A DNA stretch of 64,000 nt from NCBI GenBank assembly GCA_905147135.1, contig LR990048.1:11330563-11394562 (forward strand), written 5' to 3'. Of the stretch, positions 12,061 to 25,690 are shown piece after piece. The stretch comes from Blastobasis lacticolella (Eukaryota > Arthropoda > Insecta > Lepidoptera > Blastobasidae). Within the stretch, counting starts at the first letter, position 1. The number at the start of each line of letters is the position of its first letter. The translations under genes and the position numbers were made by a program. The notes under the pieces were generated by a model. The model was given only the letters and a program-made list of their open reading frames with translations, was not told the DNA's origin and ran no database searches.

Positions 12061-15000
12061 CGCTGACCATCCGTCACGGTATTCATGACTGCATAAAGCG
12101 GAAATAAGCTGCGAACTCTCTCGCTTTGCTCTCTCCTGTTGTGAACACAGCCCATGTGTGTATGTGTGAAATACAACTTTTTTTTTTTAACTTTTCTTTC
12201 TATTTAGTAGGATTGTCGACTCTTCTCTGGCTACGCCCTATGATTAATATAAACCTGCTATAGTACGAGTGCTGGTTATTAACAAAATACTTACAAATCT
12301 GAAGACATTTTCATTGTGTGCCTTGAAATTTTCTTTTCAAACTATTTTTATGCTTGGCTACGCCACCCTAGCCCACGCCCACGCCAGTTTTAAATATGGT
12401 CTAAGATCCATGATATAAATAAATGAATTATTTTATTAATACCGTTATTTCCGTTCAGAACTAGTTTTTCCCAGGTAACCCAATATTGTCGGATAGGAGA
12501 AAATACCTTTCATTTGACATATAACTCATTTCATTTCATTGTTGGAAATGATTGATATTGTAATATTTAATGAGCAAAGTGTTTATCTATCTATCTATAA
12601 CTGATATTCTCTCGTATAATGCACGATTGTTCTGTTTAATGGACTAGGGAAAAAATTACTATCGCCGGATCTCTTACTAATAGTTCAATTATACATCTAA
12701 GTACTAGACTATACGGTACATAATTTGTATTAAACTTTAATACAGAAATAAATACGTTTCCAGCACAGTAATGCAGCTAGTCAAAGCCACGTAGAGTGCA
12801 CCATTAATTTCCGAATACGATTGTTCTAGTTCAAGCTAAAATTGTTGAGGTATATTTCACAGGTCGCACGGAACTAGAAATTCGAGTAAATACGAGGTAT
12901 TTCCGCCGAGGAAAACCTCTTGTCATCAATTTTATTCTTTGACGTACTTTACAAGTATGGCTTAGTATGGACTCTTTCTAATGGGAATTTAAGTGAATAG
13001 AAATTCATAGAGAGGGATTTGCCCAGTAGTAAAAATATACTAAAAATATCCAAAACGTAAGTTTTGTCTCTCTTGCACTTATCGACTTACGCAATGCGAA
13101 TGACAACGTAGGACTTAGATAGACTTGAGTGGGACTCAAGCTAAGTTACCTACTCAACTCGGTCGATTTTTAATTCCGCCTTCCTTCGTGATCAAACCGG
13201 GCAATCCTATTTCACGTGTCACGTGGCTTATTCCACGCAGTTAGCCAAAGTAACCCGCGGGGTGCAATCGATAGCGTGCACCGTCCAAAGTTACCGGGAA
13301 CAGTGTTCGATATTCAACCTAGCGCTGTTCGTTATTCAGACACATAACTCGGTCTCCAATTTAGGGCAATTCCGGGACTGCGACGCTTGTTCCTTTTTTA
13401 CCCGCCACACCTCTGCGGTTAGTGCAAAATAAAAGTTACTGTGAGTTATAATTAATAATGTTTCCTCTTAACTTACACCGACTGTATACCTACAATTTCA
13501 CGCATTTTACCTAATAAATAACCTTATTATACGTTGATATACGTTGCTCGAGTAAAGCCAACTGTCAGGTTATATGTAGGTGAGGAGTGAGAAATGTTCG
13601 GACAGAAAGTGCTTAAACCATTACTGTTTTCATTTACAGAAATCAATAAGATGTGGTTATAAGAGTTAGCATAATCTTTTTTTTTTCAAATATTGTGTTT
13701 ATACAGAAATATGGACTGAAAAGATACCTGAAAATCACAATTTTACCTATTTTGAAACTTTTATATTAATGAACATAAATAAATTTGAAATTGGCAATGA
13801 CTTCTACATTTCTATGGAAATTGGGAAGTATTACATTTTGACAGTAAATCTTGAATGTCAAGTTTTGATAATCATTTACTTTGTAACAATGTCACTTTTT
13901 GATAGACTTACAATATTGTTCTAAAAAAAGTGACACAACGAAAAAAAAATTCCTTTTTGTTCGAAAATTTAAAGAATCAAATTTTTCTAAGGGAATTGGT
14001 ACTATTTGATACGCCAAATTCATCTAGAATGTGAAGTTCATAGATTTACTTATGATTATGCAAAAAAAGCTTGTCACAAGTCATTATCTCTAAACGGATA
14101 GAGCACAAGTAGTTTGTTGAAAAATAGTTGGTACCTACCGATACTGTACAGTCACAGACGGAAGATGTGAGTGACAATAGACACTCGAGTAGACCGGTCC
14201 CTCAATCCCTTACCTTCTGTAAATCCCTCGGACTGCTGACTACAAAGAAAGGCCCTCTGCCTTTAAGAACAAATCTAATCTCGGCCATTAAGAACATAAT
14301 AGCTAAATAAGATATTGTGAAGAGATGTAAACTGTAAAGTACAGAGTAAAATAGAAAACATACTCAATCACAAATATGTTGAAGTAGGCATGTACCTAAC
14401 GCAAATTAAAAACCCGTTAGAGAATAATACCAAGATATATTTTAAATGAAAATTAAATATCTCTTCTCTTCATTAACGTACAGATAAACTGCTTCCACAA
14501 ATTTGCTCTCTCTAGATGTCATGGTGGAAAGAATCATACTGCAGAGGTAGTCAACCTTTGTCCCCACAAGGTATAAGCCCACAAATTTACACTGCATAAT
14601 CCAGCCGCACATCGCTATACCCATAAATAATTCAGAGGCGCATAACTCTGTTCCCATCGGGAACAATTTCCTGGTTCCCGGTGCAGTCTCCTTTGCACTT
14701 CAATCCCGACGGTTCGAAATTCGAACTCCGACCTCCGCTGGAATTAGCACAGATTGACACGAACCCATTTGCCTGTATTGTGTGAAGCAAAGAGTGGAAG
14801 TTTGCATATAGGTATACGACCAAAAGAATATATTTGTTAAATTATTCCTTTAGACATTGACAATTATATTAAACAAGTTGTAACAATGTCAACAAGAAAT
14901 TCTCACGGAATCTATTGTGAAGCTGTCATAAGCAGAACCGATTATCTATGTAAATCGCTTTCGCCGTTTACAGGTACAAGTACATGTTAGTAATATTCTA
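12061..15000. other. Intergenic, no gene recognised
   Basis: The stretch is largely AT-rich without recognised exons. A relatively GC-balanced block at 13150-13440 lacks obvious repeat phrases. A short TCTA microsatellite lies near 12583-12597. Confidence 0.5.
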
Positions 15001-15564
15001 GTTTGTAAGGATAGATTATTGGATGTTTATTGTTTGTAGGATGTTGGCAAGAAGTATCTTGATGCAAAAACTATTGAGCGGATTTTGATGAAATTTGGCA
15101 GTAATGTAGGCAGGCAAAATACGTAGGATACAAAATTGCAAAAGATAATTACACTGACATTGACCCAGTCTCTTAACTGATTTTGTTTTGATTTGACTTG
15201 TGTCTAAATTTTAAAATAAAGCAACGCATTAAAAATCCCATAAACTTTTCACTTCGCGGCAGCATTTAAAGATTGATGTCTATTTCGCCATGAGTGCCTA
15301 ATACCTCAATGGTAACCCAATTTCACGGATTTACAGAGTAATGTGGTTAATGGCGTCCGGAATGAGGCTCTGGGAGTTTGTCGAGCCCTTAAGCTACGGA
15401 AAAAAACGTGACATTAAAATATTCACGACGGAGGGAACGCTCGATCGATTCCTCTGCGGGCGAACGTAACAGGGTCGATGCATTACGTGTTCAGAACAAA
15501 CCAGATTGAGTCAGAAACGCAATTTACACGATTTTAAAGTTTTAAACTATCGCGGTTATTATCA

Positions 15565-15707
15565 CACATTTTAAGGGTATGTTTCGGGTTTTCTACCGCG
15601 TACCTTTGTTGAAGAGTAGCCCGATATTTCGATGCAGTTGCATGCATTATGGTCACGGGATGACTGAGTCATCGTATAAGAAACCCGGAACATACTCTTA
15701 AAATGTG
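15565..15707. mobile_element. Palindromic MITE (family M2)
   Basis: The ends CACATTTTAAGGGTATGTTT and the reverse complement of the right end, CACATTTTAAGAGTATGTTC, pair over about 29 bp. The core carries 'agcccgatatttcga' and 'cagttgcatgcatta', phrases I associate with short dispersed repeats in many Lepidoptera. It is non-coding. Confidence 0.65.
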
Positions 15708-15960
15708 AACACGACTTTATTTTTACTACTTCAGGAAGTTACTCACGAATTAAAAAAAAATATTTCCATGAAACTGGCTTTCCAATAAAACCACAACCAT
15801 GTTTGCCATTTTTGCATGATGTAAGCGATCTGCGTCGAAATAAGTTGGAAATTATTCAATGATGGAATTATGGTTTCATATTTTACATCGTTTGTTTTAA
15901 TAGAAATTGATTGATATATGATATTGACTAACATCATAGACCAATAAAATAAAGTACGGT

Positions 15961-16315
15961 ATTAATAATCATTTTGGCGGTAATGTCCCGGATGTGCTCT
16001 CGCGCACGAGGACAAGGGGTCCACCTTGACTATGATCCAGGATTTGGCAGATCAGGTAATTACAGTGGAGTGACTACCATCTAACCTGCGTGACCCTGCT
16101 ACCAGGGCAACCAGACCAGATTGGATCATGGTTACACATTCAGTCGCCTGAATGTGCTGGTTTCACCACCGCACGATATATTCCCTCACCGTAAGAGCAT
16201 CGGTTAGTATTCAACTAATGTACAAAACTCAGAAACGAGTCATTGGGATTCATACCCGGTACCTCTCGCTTGCGAGTCGGATAACCTTCCCACTCGACCA
16301 CCTACGCTCATTTTT
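15961..16315 (-). mobile_element. SINE-A, nearly full length
   Basis: Read on the minus strand, a tRNA-like head at about 16230-16312 (with a B-box-like 'gggtatgaatcc') is followed by the family body ('ccatgatccaatctggtc', 'gatctgccaaatcctggatc'). It ends in a tail resembling 'gccaaaatgatta'. It is one of the two best copies for deriving the family consensus. Confidence 0.75.
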
Positions 16316-16334
16316 TTTTATTTACTTACAACAC

Positions 16335-16377
16335 AGACCAATATAATACAGTACAGTCCAGTGTATTATATTGGTCT
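16335..16377. repeat. Perfect 16-bp hairpin with 11-nt loop
   Basis: The arms AGACCAATATAATACA and TGTATTATATTGGTCT are exact reverse complements around the loop GTACAGTCCAG. It lies immediately beside the SINE-A copy. A similar 'atagaccaataaaataaagt' occurs on the other side of that SINE near 15936, so an older palindromic repeat may have been the insertion target. Confidence 0.7.
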
Positions 16378-16840
16378 ATGATAACAACCGTTTATTTGAC
16401 CGGCATCCCATCTGATTGTAAGTGTCACATCTTAACCTAGAAAGAGTAAAAAAACATCCACCGAGAAGCAATTTGGACTTGCAAAAACAAAAAGGTCTCC
16501 CACAAAGCCAGGTAAAATTAGTATGGATTCACTCAACGACGATGCCAGATAAAACTAGTCCAGCATTAACCTGCGGAAGTTCATTGCTGTTTAGCATATA
16601 GAATAGCCTGCAGGGGCGGTGTTATTCAACCACGCCGGACTGTTTTGCCACTACGCTGTTATTTTTCCAGGCGGCAAACATTAAAATGCAAATAAGCGGC
16701 ATGTGCAAACCCCGCTAACGCCTGCTCTCTTGATGCACTTTGAGCCGCGCTCTGCACTTCCTAACTGCTCTTTCCCCACGGACGGGAAACGTTGTACGAT
16801 TAAAATGTACGCACAAACGATCCCCTGGGGTGCTTCATGG

Positions 16841-17061
16841 GTTAGGTTTTCTTTTCAGTGGATTCCAATTTTATATTAATCAAACTATTACGTATTAAAT
16901 AATTTACAATTTAAATGTATCACTTTATTTAAATTTATTTTAACCCATTCGACCAGACGTTGATGGCTCATCCTTTTCAAAAAGCTCCTCATCTATTAAT
17001 AGGTAAAAATTTCTTAAGGCTTCTGCATTGGGTAACTTATTCCATGTAATATCTTCTCCAA
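16841..17061 (-). pseudogene. Tandem copy of the TTLL1 3' end
   Basis: This block repeats, in the same orientation, the last ~34 codons and 3' flank of TTLL1. Its minus-strand text encodes [20 protein letters not shown] and continues to STSGRMG, then stops; the real gene reads on for four further residues. Homology with the main copy ends at about 17055 / 18014 and restarts with a shared 'ggttaggttttctttt'-like motif, giving a unit of about 220 bp. Several substitutions separate the copies. It has no catalytic domain, so it is a gene fragment. Confidence 0.8.
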
Positions 17062-17084
17062 AGGTTAAGTTTTCTTTACAGTGG

Positions 17085-17827
17085 ATTCCAATTAGGGATG
17101 TTACGAATATTCGTATTCGCATTCGCTTATGCGAATGGTTCGCATCGTTTTTAACATTCGCATCGACATTCGCATTCGCATAAATCAATGCGAATGTTAT
17201 GCGAATGCGAATGTGTGCAAATCGAGACATGTAGTGTTATGTTGATAATTCCGTAACACTAATAAGCAATTTGGCCGGAATACTAGACGCCTTTTAGCGG
17301 AAACGAAGACTCTGATACAGAATCTGGAGACACTTTAGTATGTGAAATTAAATCACAGTTAAAGGCCTATATTAAAAAAAGCGTGCTCCTCTCAATGAAA
17401 ACCCACTAGACTGGTGGAAAACTAAATTAAAATATGACATATTGTCTAATTAGGCTCGTAAATATCTGAGCGCTCCACCAGCAAGCGTACCGAGCGAACA
17501 GTTATTTAGTGCAGTCGGCCTTATATACGAGCCTCTAAGAAATCGCCTCATGGGTAAAAAGGCAGCAAAACTGTTGTTTTTAAAATATAATTTGCCATTA
17601 TTAAACTTCGATTACTAAATGTCTCACGTCAATACATTTTGTATGTTTTTATTTTTTAAGTAATAAATATAATTGATTATTTATATGGTTTTTTAATACT
17701 TGATGTCTTCAGTTCTTAACATTCGCATTCGCATTCGCATTCGCACATTCGCGGCGTAAACATTCGTATTCGCATTCGCATTCGCGAATGTGAAAAATTT
17801 GACATTCGAAACATCCCTGATTCCAAT
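17085..17827 (+). mobile_element. hAT element with 8-bp target duplication
   Basis: The element proper is 17093-17819 (727 bp). Its ends are TAGGGATGTT and, at the other side, AACATCCCTG. The exact 8-bp duplication ATTCCAAT flanks it at 17085-17092 and 17820-17827, which is diagnostic of hAT transposition. Both subterminal regions are packed with ATTCGC/GCGAAT hexamers, likely transposase-binding repeats by analogy with other hAT elements. The interior keeps only the C-terminal end of a transposase frame. It is a deletion derivative that needs a transposase in trans. Confidence 0.92.
17397..17618 (+). pseudogene. hAT transposase C-terminal remnant
   Basis: The frame reads ENPLDWWKTKLKYDILSN, then an in-frame TAG at 17451-17453, then ARKYLSAPPASVPSEQLFSA and on to LLFLKYNLPLL before a TAA. 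The DWWK block and the LARKYL-x-PPASVPSE-LFS block are the signature of the hAT C-terminal dimerisation region. The RNase-H-like catalytic core is absent, so the fragment cannot be active. Confidence 0.88.
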
Positions 17828-17882
17828 TTTATATAAATCAAAAGATCTCGTTTAAAATAATGTACAATTTCAAGTGTATCAC

Positions 17883-19197
<1,315 letters not shown>

Positions 19198-19233
19198 TTA
19201 GCTCACTGGCAAAAGTTCGGTTTATCGAGTAAA

Positions 19234-19299
19234 TATTGGCCAGTAAACAGGTGCATATCGTTGTCATAGCGTCGGCAAATATCGCGCTATTGGCCAGTA
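19234..19299 (-). promoter_or_regulatory. Two CCAAT-type repeats upstream of TTLL1
   Basis: The 12-mer TACTGGCCAATA (minus-strand sense) occurs exactly twice, at 19234-19245 and 19288-19299. These lie about 52-63 and 106-117 bp upstream of the TTLL1 start codon. GGCCAAT matches the core bound by NF-Y, and paired CCAAT boxes spaced by tens of bases are typical of TATA-less promoters. Promoter function is inferred from position; no TATA box or initiator was established. Confidence 0.5.
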
Positions 19300-20849
19300 T
19301 CCAATCTCGTCGTTCACTATGACTACGTGTAAAGATTGTTGGTATTGATTTTTAACGAGTATTTCGCTGGAGCTACGTAAAATTTCCACTGCAGAATTAA
19401 ATTAAAACGTAACTTTTCGTAATAAGTTGAGTGATTTTGTACCTTGATTAAATAAATGCGTATTTAACTGATAATGGTGGCTTTAAATATTTCAATAATT
19501 AAAATCATTATTTTCGTAATGGTATACCTGTCAAGCTTAATTTTTTGATCTACAGGATACAAGAGCTAACGACGACAGTCTGTCACGTTACTTATTATTA
19601 AATGGTGAAACAAATGGGCTTCAAGCTCCCGTTAATAGAAGGCCACGGTCGAATTTTAAATACGGCACACTTGATTAACTGCAACTCTGCGAGCCGGTCA
19701 ATTCCGTCGGAAATTACGGGCATAATGAACTTTGCACTGGCAACAGGACGGACAACGCAAAATACTCGGAAGTAACATAATTTCATTTACGGACAAATGA
19801 GATTTTAAATTGGACATTTGCGGAATGGCTCTCGTCTGCGGGTGCTCAGATTATTTTGACGTTTTATTACTGGAGGTGTGCCTACAATTTGACGCAAATG
19901 GCACAATGAGGCCTAGTATAGACAGTTTAACTTTTGCTTAGTTTCATATAGGACAATTACTACATCATTCTACTTAGCGGTGGAGAGTCCTGTGGAGTAT
20001 CTAATCTAGATATATTAGGTACTCCACAGGACATAGTATAGCTCCAAAATATTTTAGCCAAGGGTGTCTTACGAGACGAGTAAAAATCGACAGTCGAATA
20101 AGGGAAACCACGGAGTCGAAGAAACCACAGATATGAAATATAAAGATAAGTAAATAGAAAAGCCATGACAAACTATCAAAGACACTTGTTGCTACCTTGG
20201 CCACTACCGTGCATAACTGTACTACTGCGCATTAATTGTCCGGGGTAAGATACTATAGGCAAAATATGTCTATAAGGTCATCTGCATCGCCACAAAGACG
20301 TCTATTGCTTATCTTAATTTGATTTCTATGGCTTCAAAAGACTACATATAGGAATTTTTCATACTGCCATTTTCAACCCACCTGCCAATTGTCGATGTTA
20401 TATTAAACCCCCCAATAAAAAGGGGCCTCAAGGCCTGCAGTGACATATTGTCGATGTAATGATAATTATGTCTGTTCTAGGCCTTAGAGGCGAGGCATAA
20501 AACACGCATCCCGTTTCGCAGCATTATCCCTGGCTATCAAATATTTTTATTTCTCGTCGAGGCAGGTACTGAACGCGTCCTCACGAGACTTGGTGGAAAT
20601 AAAATATGCGCTCCGGCTCTGCTACATATTCATTCATTTGCATATTTAATAACTTAATTCTCGTGTAGCGTATCTTTATTATGCAGATATATTGTGTGTA
20701 GGTATGCTTGCATTTCTACGTGGGTATCTCAAATGTTATTTTAGCTACTTACATGCAGTGAAGTTTGGAAGTTTTAGTGTAACTTTTAAGAAGTTTAGTA
20801 AGATGTTGTTAGTTGTTATTTTACCATATTTGTCCTTCTAAGTTATTTT
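19300..20849. other. Intergenic, no gene recognised
   Basis: The block 19540-19860 is relatively GC-balanced and free of repeat phrases I know, so it may be single-copy. A 44-nt hairpin lies at 19988-20031. A short fragment at 20365-20455 resembles the 'caacccacctgccaa' repeat family seen at 7.3 and 63.7 kb. Confidence 0.5.
19988..20031. repeat. 18-bp hairpin, one mismatch
   Basis: The arms TCCTGTGGAGTATCTAAT and ATTAGGTACTCCACAGGA pair with a single mismatch around an 8-nt loop (CTAGATAT). No neighbouring gene suggests a function. Confidence 0.7.
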
Positions 20850-21175
20850 TATATCACTAAGGAGGCAAACAAACTTTTGGCCTGTCTGATGGTAAGCAGT
20901 CACCGCAGCCTATGGACGTTTCAGTTTGTAATACTACGGACATCACTTATGCGTTGCCGACCCCGTAAAAACACCCCTTTCTTGAAGAACACATGTTGTA
21001 CTCTCCAGGGAAAACCTCTCCAGGTAGTTCATTCCACAACCTTAGTGTGCGTGGAAAAAAGTTCCTTTGAAACTGCACAGTTCGCGACCAAATTGGTACC
21101 AAGTTGTACCTAAATTGTTTGTGGCAATGTGCCCACCGCATTAGGGCCCTCGGTCTCTGTGCGGGATGATGTAAA
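20850..21175 (-). mobile_element. LINE 3'-end fragment
   Basis: The minus-strand frame includes WSRTVQFQRNFFPRTLRLWN and then ELPGEVFPGEYN. This is the R-T-x-x-L-W-N-x-L-P-x-x-V-F pattern at the C-terminus of CR1/Jockey-type non-LTR retrotransposon proteins. Neither endonuclease nor reverse-transcriptase core is present. Confidence 0.7.
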
Positions 21176-23092
21176 GAGACCAGATTGCATGACTCTTATG
21201 TCAAAGAAACTTCGGTGGTCTTTAGAATGGGACGCTACACGCATAAATACTATAGCTATGCCCCATTATTTGCACAACGACATTGAAATGGATATATCCA
21301 AGAGGTATTAACATAATTCTACGAGTCATACTTTAAATATAAAAAGAATGCTACCCCAAGATAACAACCAAACGACAATCTATTACGATTGCCTTTTCAA
21401 AACAGCCCATCGTTCTTCTATGTACATTAAAACGTTCTTCAATACTAAAACGTACACAACATTTCCTTCACAGTTCAGAGAAAAAACCATATCAGAATTG
21501 CAGGAACAGTAAGTCACAAGGAAATAGTAATAGAGTCATAACTCAAATTACGCCGTGGCCAGCGACACATACTGTTAAATTGCTCGGAATTGCGATAGTT
21601 GAGTTACTGCACGCATTCGAGCGATACTGTGACTTTGTAACTCTACGGTGCGTTTGGTAACATTTAATTATGATGAAATGTATAAAAAGAATTGTAGATA
21701 TAATGAGAGGCTAGGAAGTTATGTCCAGACAGAGCAAAGTGGTGGTCCATAGGATCTGCCTACTCCTCTTGTGGAATAAAATAAATTAAATTAAAAATCG
21801 TTGTCTACACAATCTGGTCAAATCATATCTAAGTAATATATAATGAGCAATGTCAAATAGAAAAATATTCACAAAATAATTATATGTACATAGTGTCAAG
21901 TGAACTAAAAAATTGCCGATAAGTGATTGAGCTTTATATGTGTATTTATTTTATTTTATTTATTTATTTACATGAGTAAAATAAATGAAAAATTAGAAGC
22001 TTGTAAGTAATCGTTTGTTTTGTAAACATGGTGGTTATAGGTAAAATGTAGCTCGCACAAAGTACGACTAGGTAACTCTTCTCCTCACGTCATGTTCATC
22101 ATAGCTGAGACATTGATTAGAAAAAGTCGCCTTACTCCTTATTGCGAATTGTTAATTTGGTAAATAGACATAGACATAGACGTATATTTATATGATCCAA
22201 TAACACATTCAAAAAACTTAAAACTAACAGAATAAGTACATAATAAGGAAGCAATATGAAACAATATGAACACAATATGAAATAATTTGTACATAATATA
22301 AATAACTATAACTTTGAAACAATATTATATGAACTAAAATCAGACAAACAACAGACAAAATTTCATTGGTTTTGATTACTCAATATTCAAAATATGATCA
22401 ATCTTCGTTTGTATGGAGCACGCACCGGAAACACTCCTCTTAACTACCTACGTTTTCTATAAACTACAACGAACACAATACAAGTTCCATCCCCCGCAGC
22501 CAGCTTACACAAAACCGCCTACAGAGCCGCGGCCTCGTCAATCCGTGTAAATAATATAAATAAAAGTAGCTGGTAAAAGTTAGGACATGTGCGGTTGTCC
22601 CGGCAGTTTCCCAGGGCAAGTTCCAGGGACAAAGCGCGATAAATCCTCCGCCGTGGCCGCCAGATAAATTAAAACTTGGCCGATGCCACCCGGCTAAGAG
22701 CGGAGAGCTTTAGACGCCGCTTAGCAGCTTTACAAGGTTTAAAAGCTTTTATACTTGATTCACACGTATTCCCCAAGGTGACGTTGCATTTTCCACAGTT
22801 GTATTATATACTGTGGTCCGCTACAGGTTTGTGCTTCCAGTTTTCGCATAGTGCAATACGGTAGGGAGCTTCTGGAAGGTGAGAAGTTTTGAATTGTCAG
22901 TGACCGTCCACTCTTGAACTAAAAGCTTCTTGAGTAATAACAGTTTAGAACCAGTTTTCAAAATAATAATGGGGATCTACATAGGTAGATTTTCGGATCT
23001 AAGGATATCCTGCCGTCCTTAGTAATCTTTAAATAGTCTTACCATATCCCAGATGGCGAGGCTGTACTTACTACTCAATAATATATTTATTT
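21176..23092. other. Intergenic, no gene recognised
   Basis: A short retroelement 3' piece at about 21660-21790 shares 'gacagagcaaagtgg' with 40600-40830. An ATTTT-rich microsatellite lies near 21945-21972. The block 22590-22690 is GC-richer and could be conserved non-coding sequence, but nothing here proves it. Confidence 0.45.
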
Positions 23093-23270
23093 ACCATTAT
23101 CCAAACTGGTCAGATTCCCCTGGTACCAAGGTCACGGAAGTCAGAAGGTAGTCGCCTCACTGTAACTACCTGATCTGCCAAATCCTGGATCATGGTCTAG
23201 GCGGACCCCAACCCTCTTGCGCCGGGTACAACCGAGAAATTAACGCCAAGATTATTACTGACGATGTATG
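23093..23270 (+). mobile_element. SINE-A copy (body fragment)
   Basis: The family phrases 'ttatccaaactggtcagatt', 'ggtcacggaagtcagaagg' and 'gatctgccaaatcctggatc' appear in order, ending 'acgccaagattatta'. The head is missing. Confidence 0.7.
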
Positions 23271-23464
23271 TACATTACTATAATAAATGAATATGAATAT
23301 AATAATATATGTTATTTATTTTATGAAAACTTCGCTTCGACATAATATTAATTTAAGTGACATGAGTGAAGTCCCTGTTTAGTGTTGAGATATTCCCAAG
23401 TACCGAACGCTTGCTTACTATCTTCATGCCCGGCCTAAATTTAAGCGATGCCTAAGGTGATAAT

Positions 23465-24290
23465 TACTTACTGCGCTAGCTCAGCGACCCAAAGAGGATC
23501 TTAGCCTCCGACACCAAAAAACGCCACTCATGTCGATTCTAAACGGGTTCTTTCCATCTTTGCTTCTGAAGGTCGGATAGATCCTACAGCACTTCATCTA
23601 TAAAATATTTCTAAGCATTTAAAAGTCACAAAATCGATGTCATTTTAAAAGTCACTTAACAAGTTGGGTTTTAGATAAGGTTGGTGTTTGTGCAATGCTT
23701 TTACTTCCTATGACAATTTTAAATCAAGTTAGTGTCATGAATAATGCATTAGTGATATAAACAAATTGAGGAATCTATGTCCTTAACGATCCGTGTCCGG
23801 GAATCACATAAGTAAGTCGCGTGCGCGGATATGGCAGACTATTAATTTTATGTCGCGAGACAAACAATGTCAGGATATTAGTGTAGGAAGCCATCAAATA
23901 GCATGTTTTACCCCTTGTTTGTCACGCAAAAAACAGAAAGAAGCCATTTCTTACTTTCGAAGCGAAGAAAGGCTCTACTATATTGTGACTTTCACCTTTA
24001 CAGGAACATATATATTATGAATACTTACTTACTGCGCTGGCTCAGCGACCCAAGTGATGGATCTTGGCCTCCGACAGCAGAGATCGTCACATCTTCCTAT
24101 ACTGCGCCATCTCTTGCCAATATAGGATGCCAAATGCATGCCCAATGGTCTTTTAGGACTTCATCCATCCTGCGATATCTTGGTCGACGCCCGCTCGACA
24201 GACCCACATATGCTCTCCTTACGGCGCGATACTCCCCCATCCTTTCCATGTGACGAAGCCAACACAACCTTGCGTACTTGATGTCTCCCT
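23465..24290 (-). mobile_element. LINE-tail fragments (RTE-like)
   Basis: Two pieces, 23465-23580 and 24025-24290, share 'gctcagcgacccaa' and 'cttagcctccgaca'/'cttggcctccgaca'. An inverted relative lies at 33985-34055. The text fits the 3' part of an RTE-like element whose sequence often ends next to 'gcgctggctcagcga' in Lepidoptera. Frames are broken and no catalytic motif remains. Confidence 0.45.
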
Positions 24291-25315
24291 AAATATTTTA
24301 ATTTCCTCCCTAAATTTATAAATGTTTGTAAATATTTGCCCATCCAACATGCCTATGGAGGAAAGTGCCTATTGTTTTTCTAAGTGCATTAAATTACTAT
24401 ATAAGCTTAACTATCCTTACCTAGCTATCGTCATACAAATTGGTATAAAACGTAAAATACAAGGAATACACGGCCAGTCACGCCTTTTCCCCGGGGGAGG
24501 CCGAAACCACATTGTCCCACGCTCTATTTAATGGTAATGCTCTCATAGTAACGCTCTATTTTTACATTAAATAATAACAATTTGCAACATCATGGAAAAC
24601 ACGTTGAAAAATGTACGTAGAATTTACAAAAACAGCACCACGTGTAATTAACGTTGGTTGCAAATTACACACTTTAAAATAAGTGCGCGCGATAGGAACA
24701 GTAAAATTAAATGTATGTTGAAAAGTTCCGATAAAATTGCCAAATAATTACAATTTAGCGGAACAAATGAAAAACCGACGTCGTTTATGAATATTCTAAT
24801 ACAAATGAATATTCTAATATTTCAATATCATTTCCATACTTTTCCATACTCTCAAAAAGACTAGGTGCTTAGAAATACCTAGGAGTCTACTGGGTACCTA
24901 CAGCCTACTAACAAAAATAGTATTTGTCCATTTCAATAACCCCACATCACGCATGAATAAACGAATGATAACAATTTTGTGTGTAAAGCGTCAAGAGGAA
25001 GGCAAATGTTCTTCCTCATAGTAAAACTTACATAAATTTAATATGGTTCATAAAAGAGTATATTGGAAGAGGCACCCCATAGCCCATAGATATATGCGAA
25101 TACGCTGCCAATGTTTGTACAAGATAGTAATGTTTACTATCGCCTAACACAGGATATGGATATGCTCTTGTACCGTCGTTTACTTTAACATTCACTCGAA
25201 TGATGTTGGCTTTGCGTAGCATGTCTGTGTCTATAGGCATGTCCATAAATAGGGCATGGAGGAAATAGGGAAAGTGCTTTTGATGTCATATATAATTCAG
25301 CATGTCATACTGCAA
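24291..25315. other. Intergenic, no gene recognised
   Basis: The sequence is AT-rich, and I see no exon, repeat family or RNA gene that I can name. Confidence 0.5.
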
Positions 25316-25690
25316 CTGCTCATGTGGATGTGTGATACATATTTTGGTAGGTATATGCAAAATACTTCTGGATAAACTCAATCAGGTTTATCAGGTAGTA
25401 GGTCTCTGTCAAGCTTAATGAGTCCGCCTGGATGAGTACCACCGACTTATCTATTTCTGCCGCCAAGCAACAATTCTTGCATTGTTGTGTTCCGGTTTGA
25501 AGAAAAAGGTAGCCAGCGAAATTGTAGGCATGAGGCATTTCATCGTAGTCTTCACAGTGATACCACACCTGCGGTTCTGATTTTTTGTTACCTGCAACTT
25601 AAATGTGTGAATTGTAGATGTTATGGGCGACAGTTCTCACTGACCATCAGGTGGGCTATCTGCTCGTTTGTCATTGAGTAGCATAAAAAA
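25316..25690 (+). repeat. Dispersed repeat (family R2)
   Basis: It contains 'cgacttatctatttctgccg', 'ttgtgttccggtttgaagaa', 'aggcatgaggcatttcatc' and 'gggctatctgctcgtt' in order. The same order recurs at 58535-58760 in a TAF1 intron. The family is non-coding and of unknown class. Confidence 0.65.

Noticed and set aside
23903..24253. 116-codon plus-strand frame
   Set aside because: It overlaps a LINE-tail repeat shared with 23.5 and 34.0 kb and is antisense to it.
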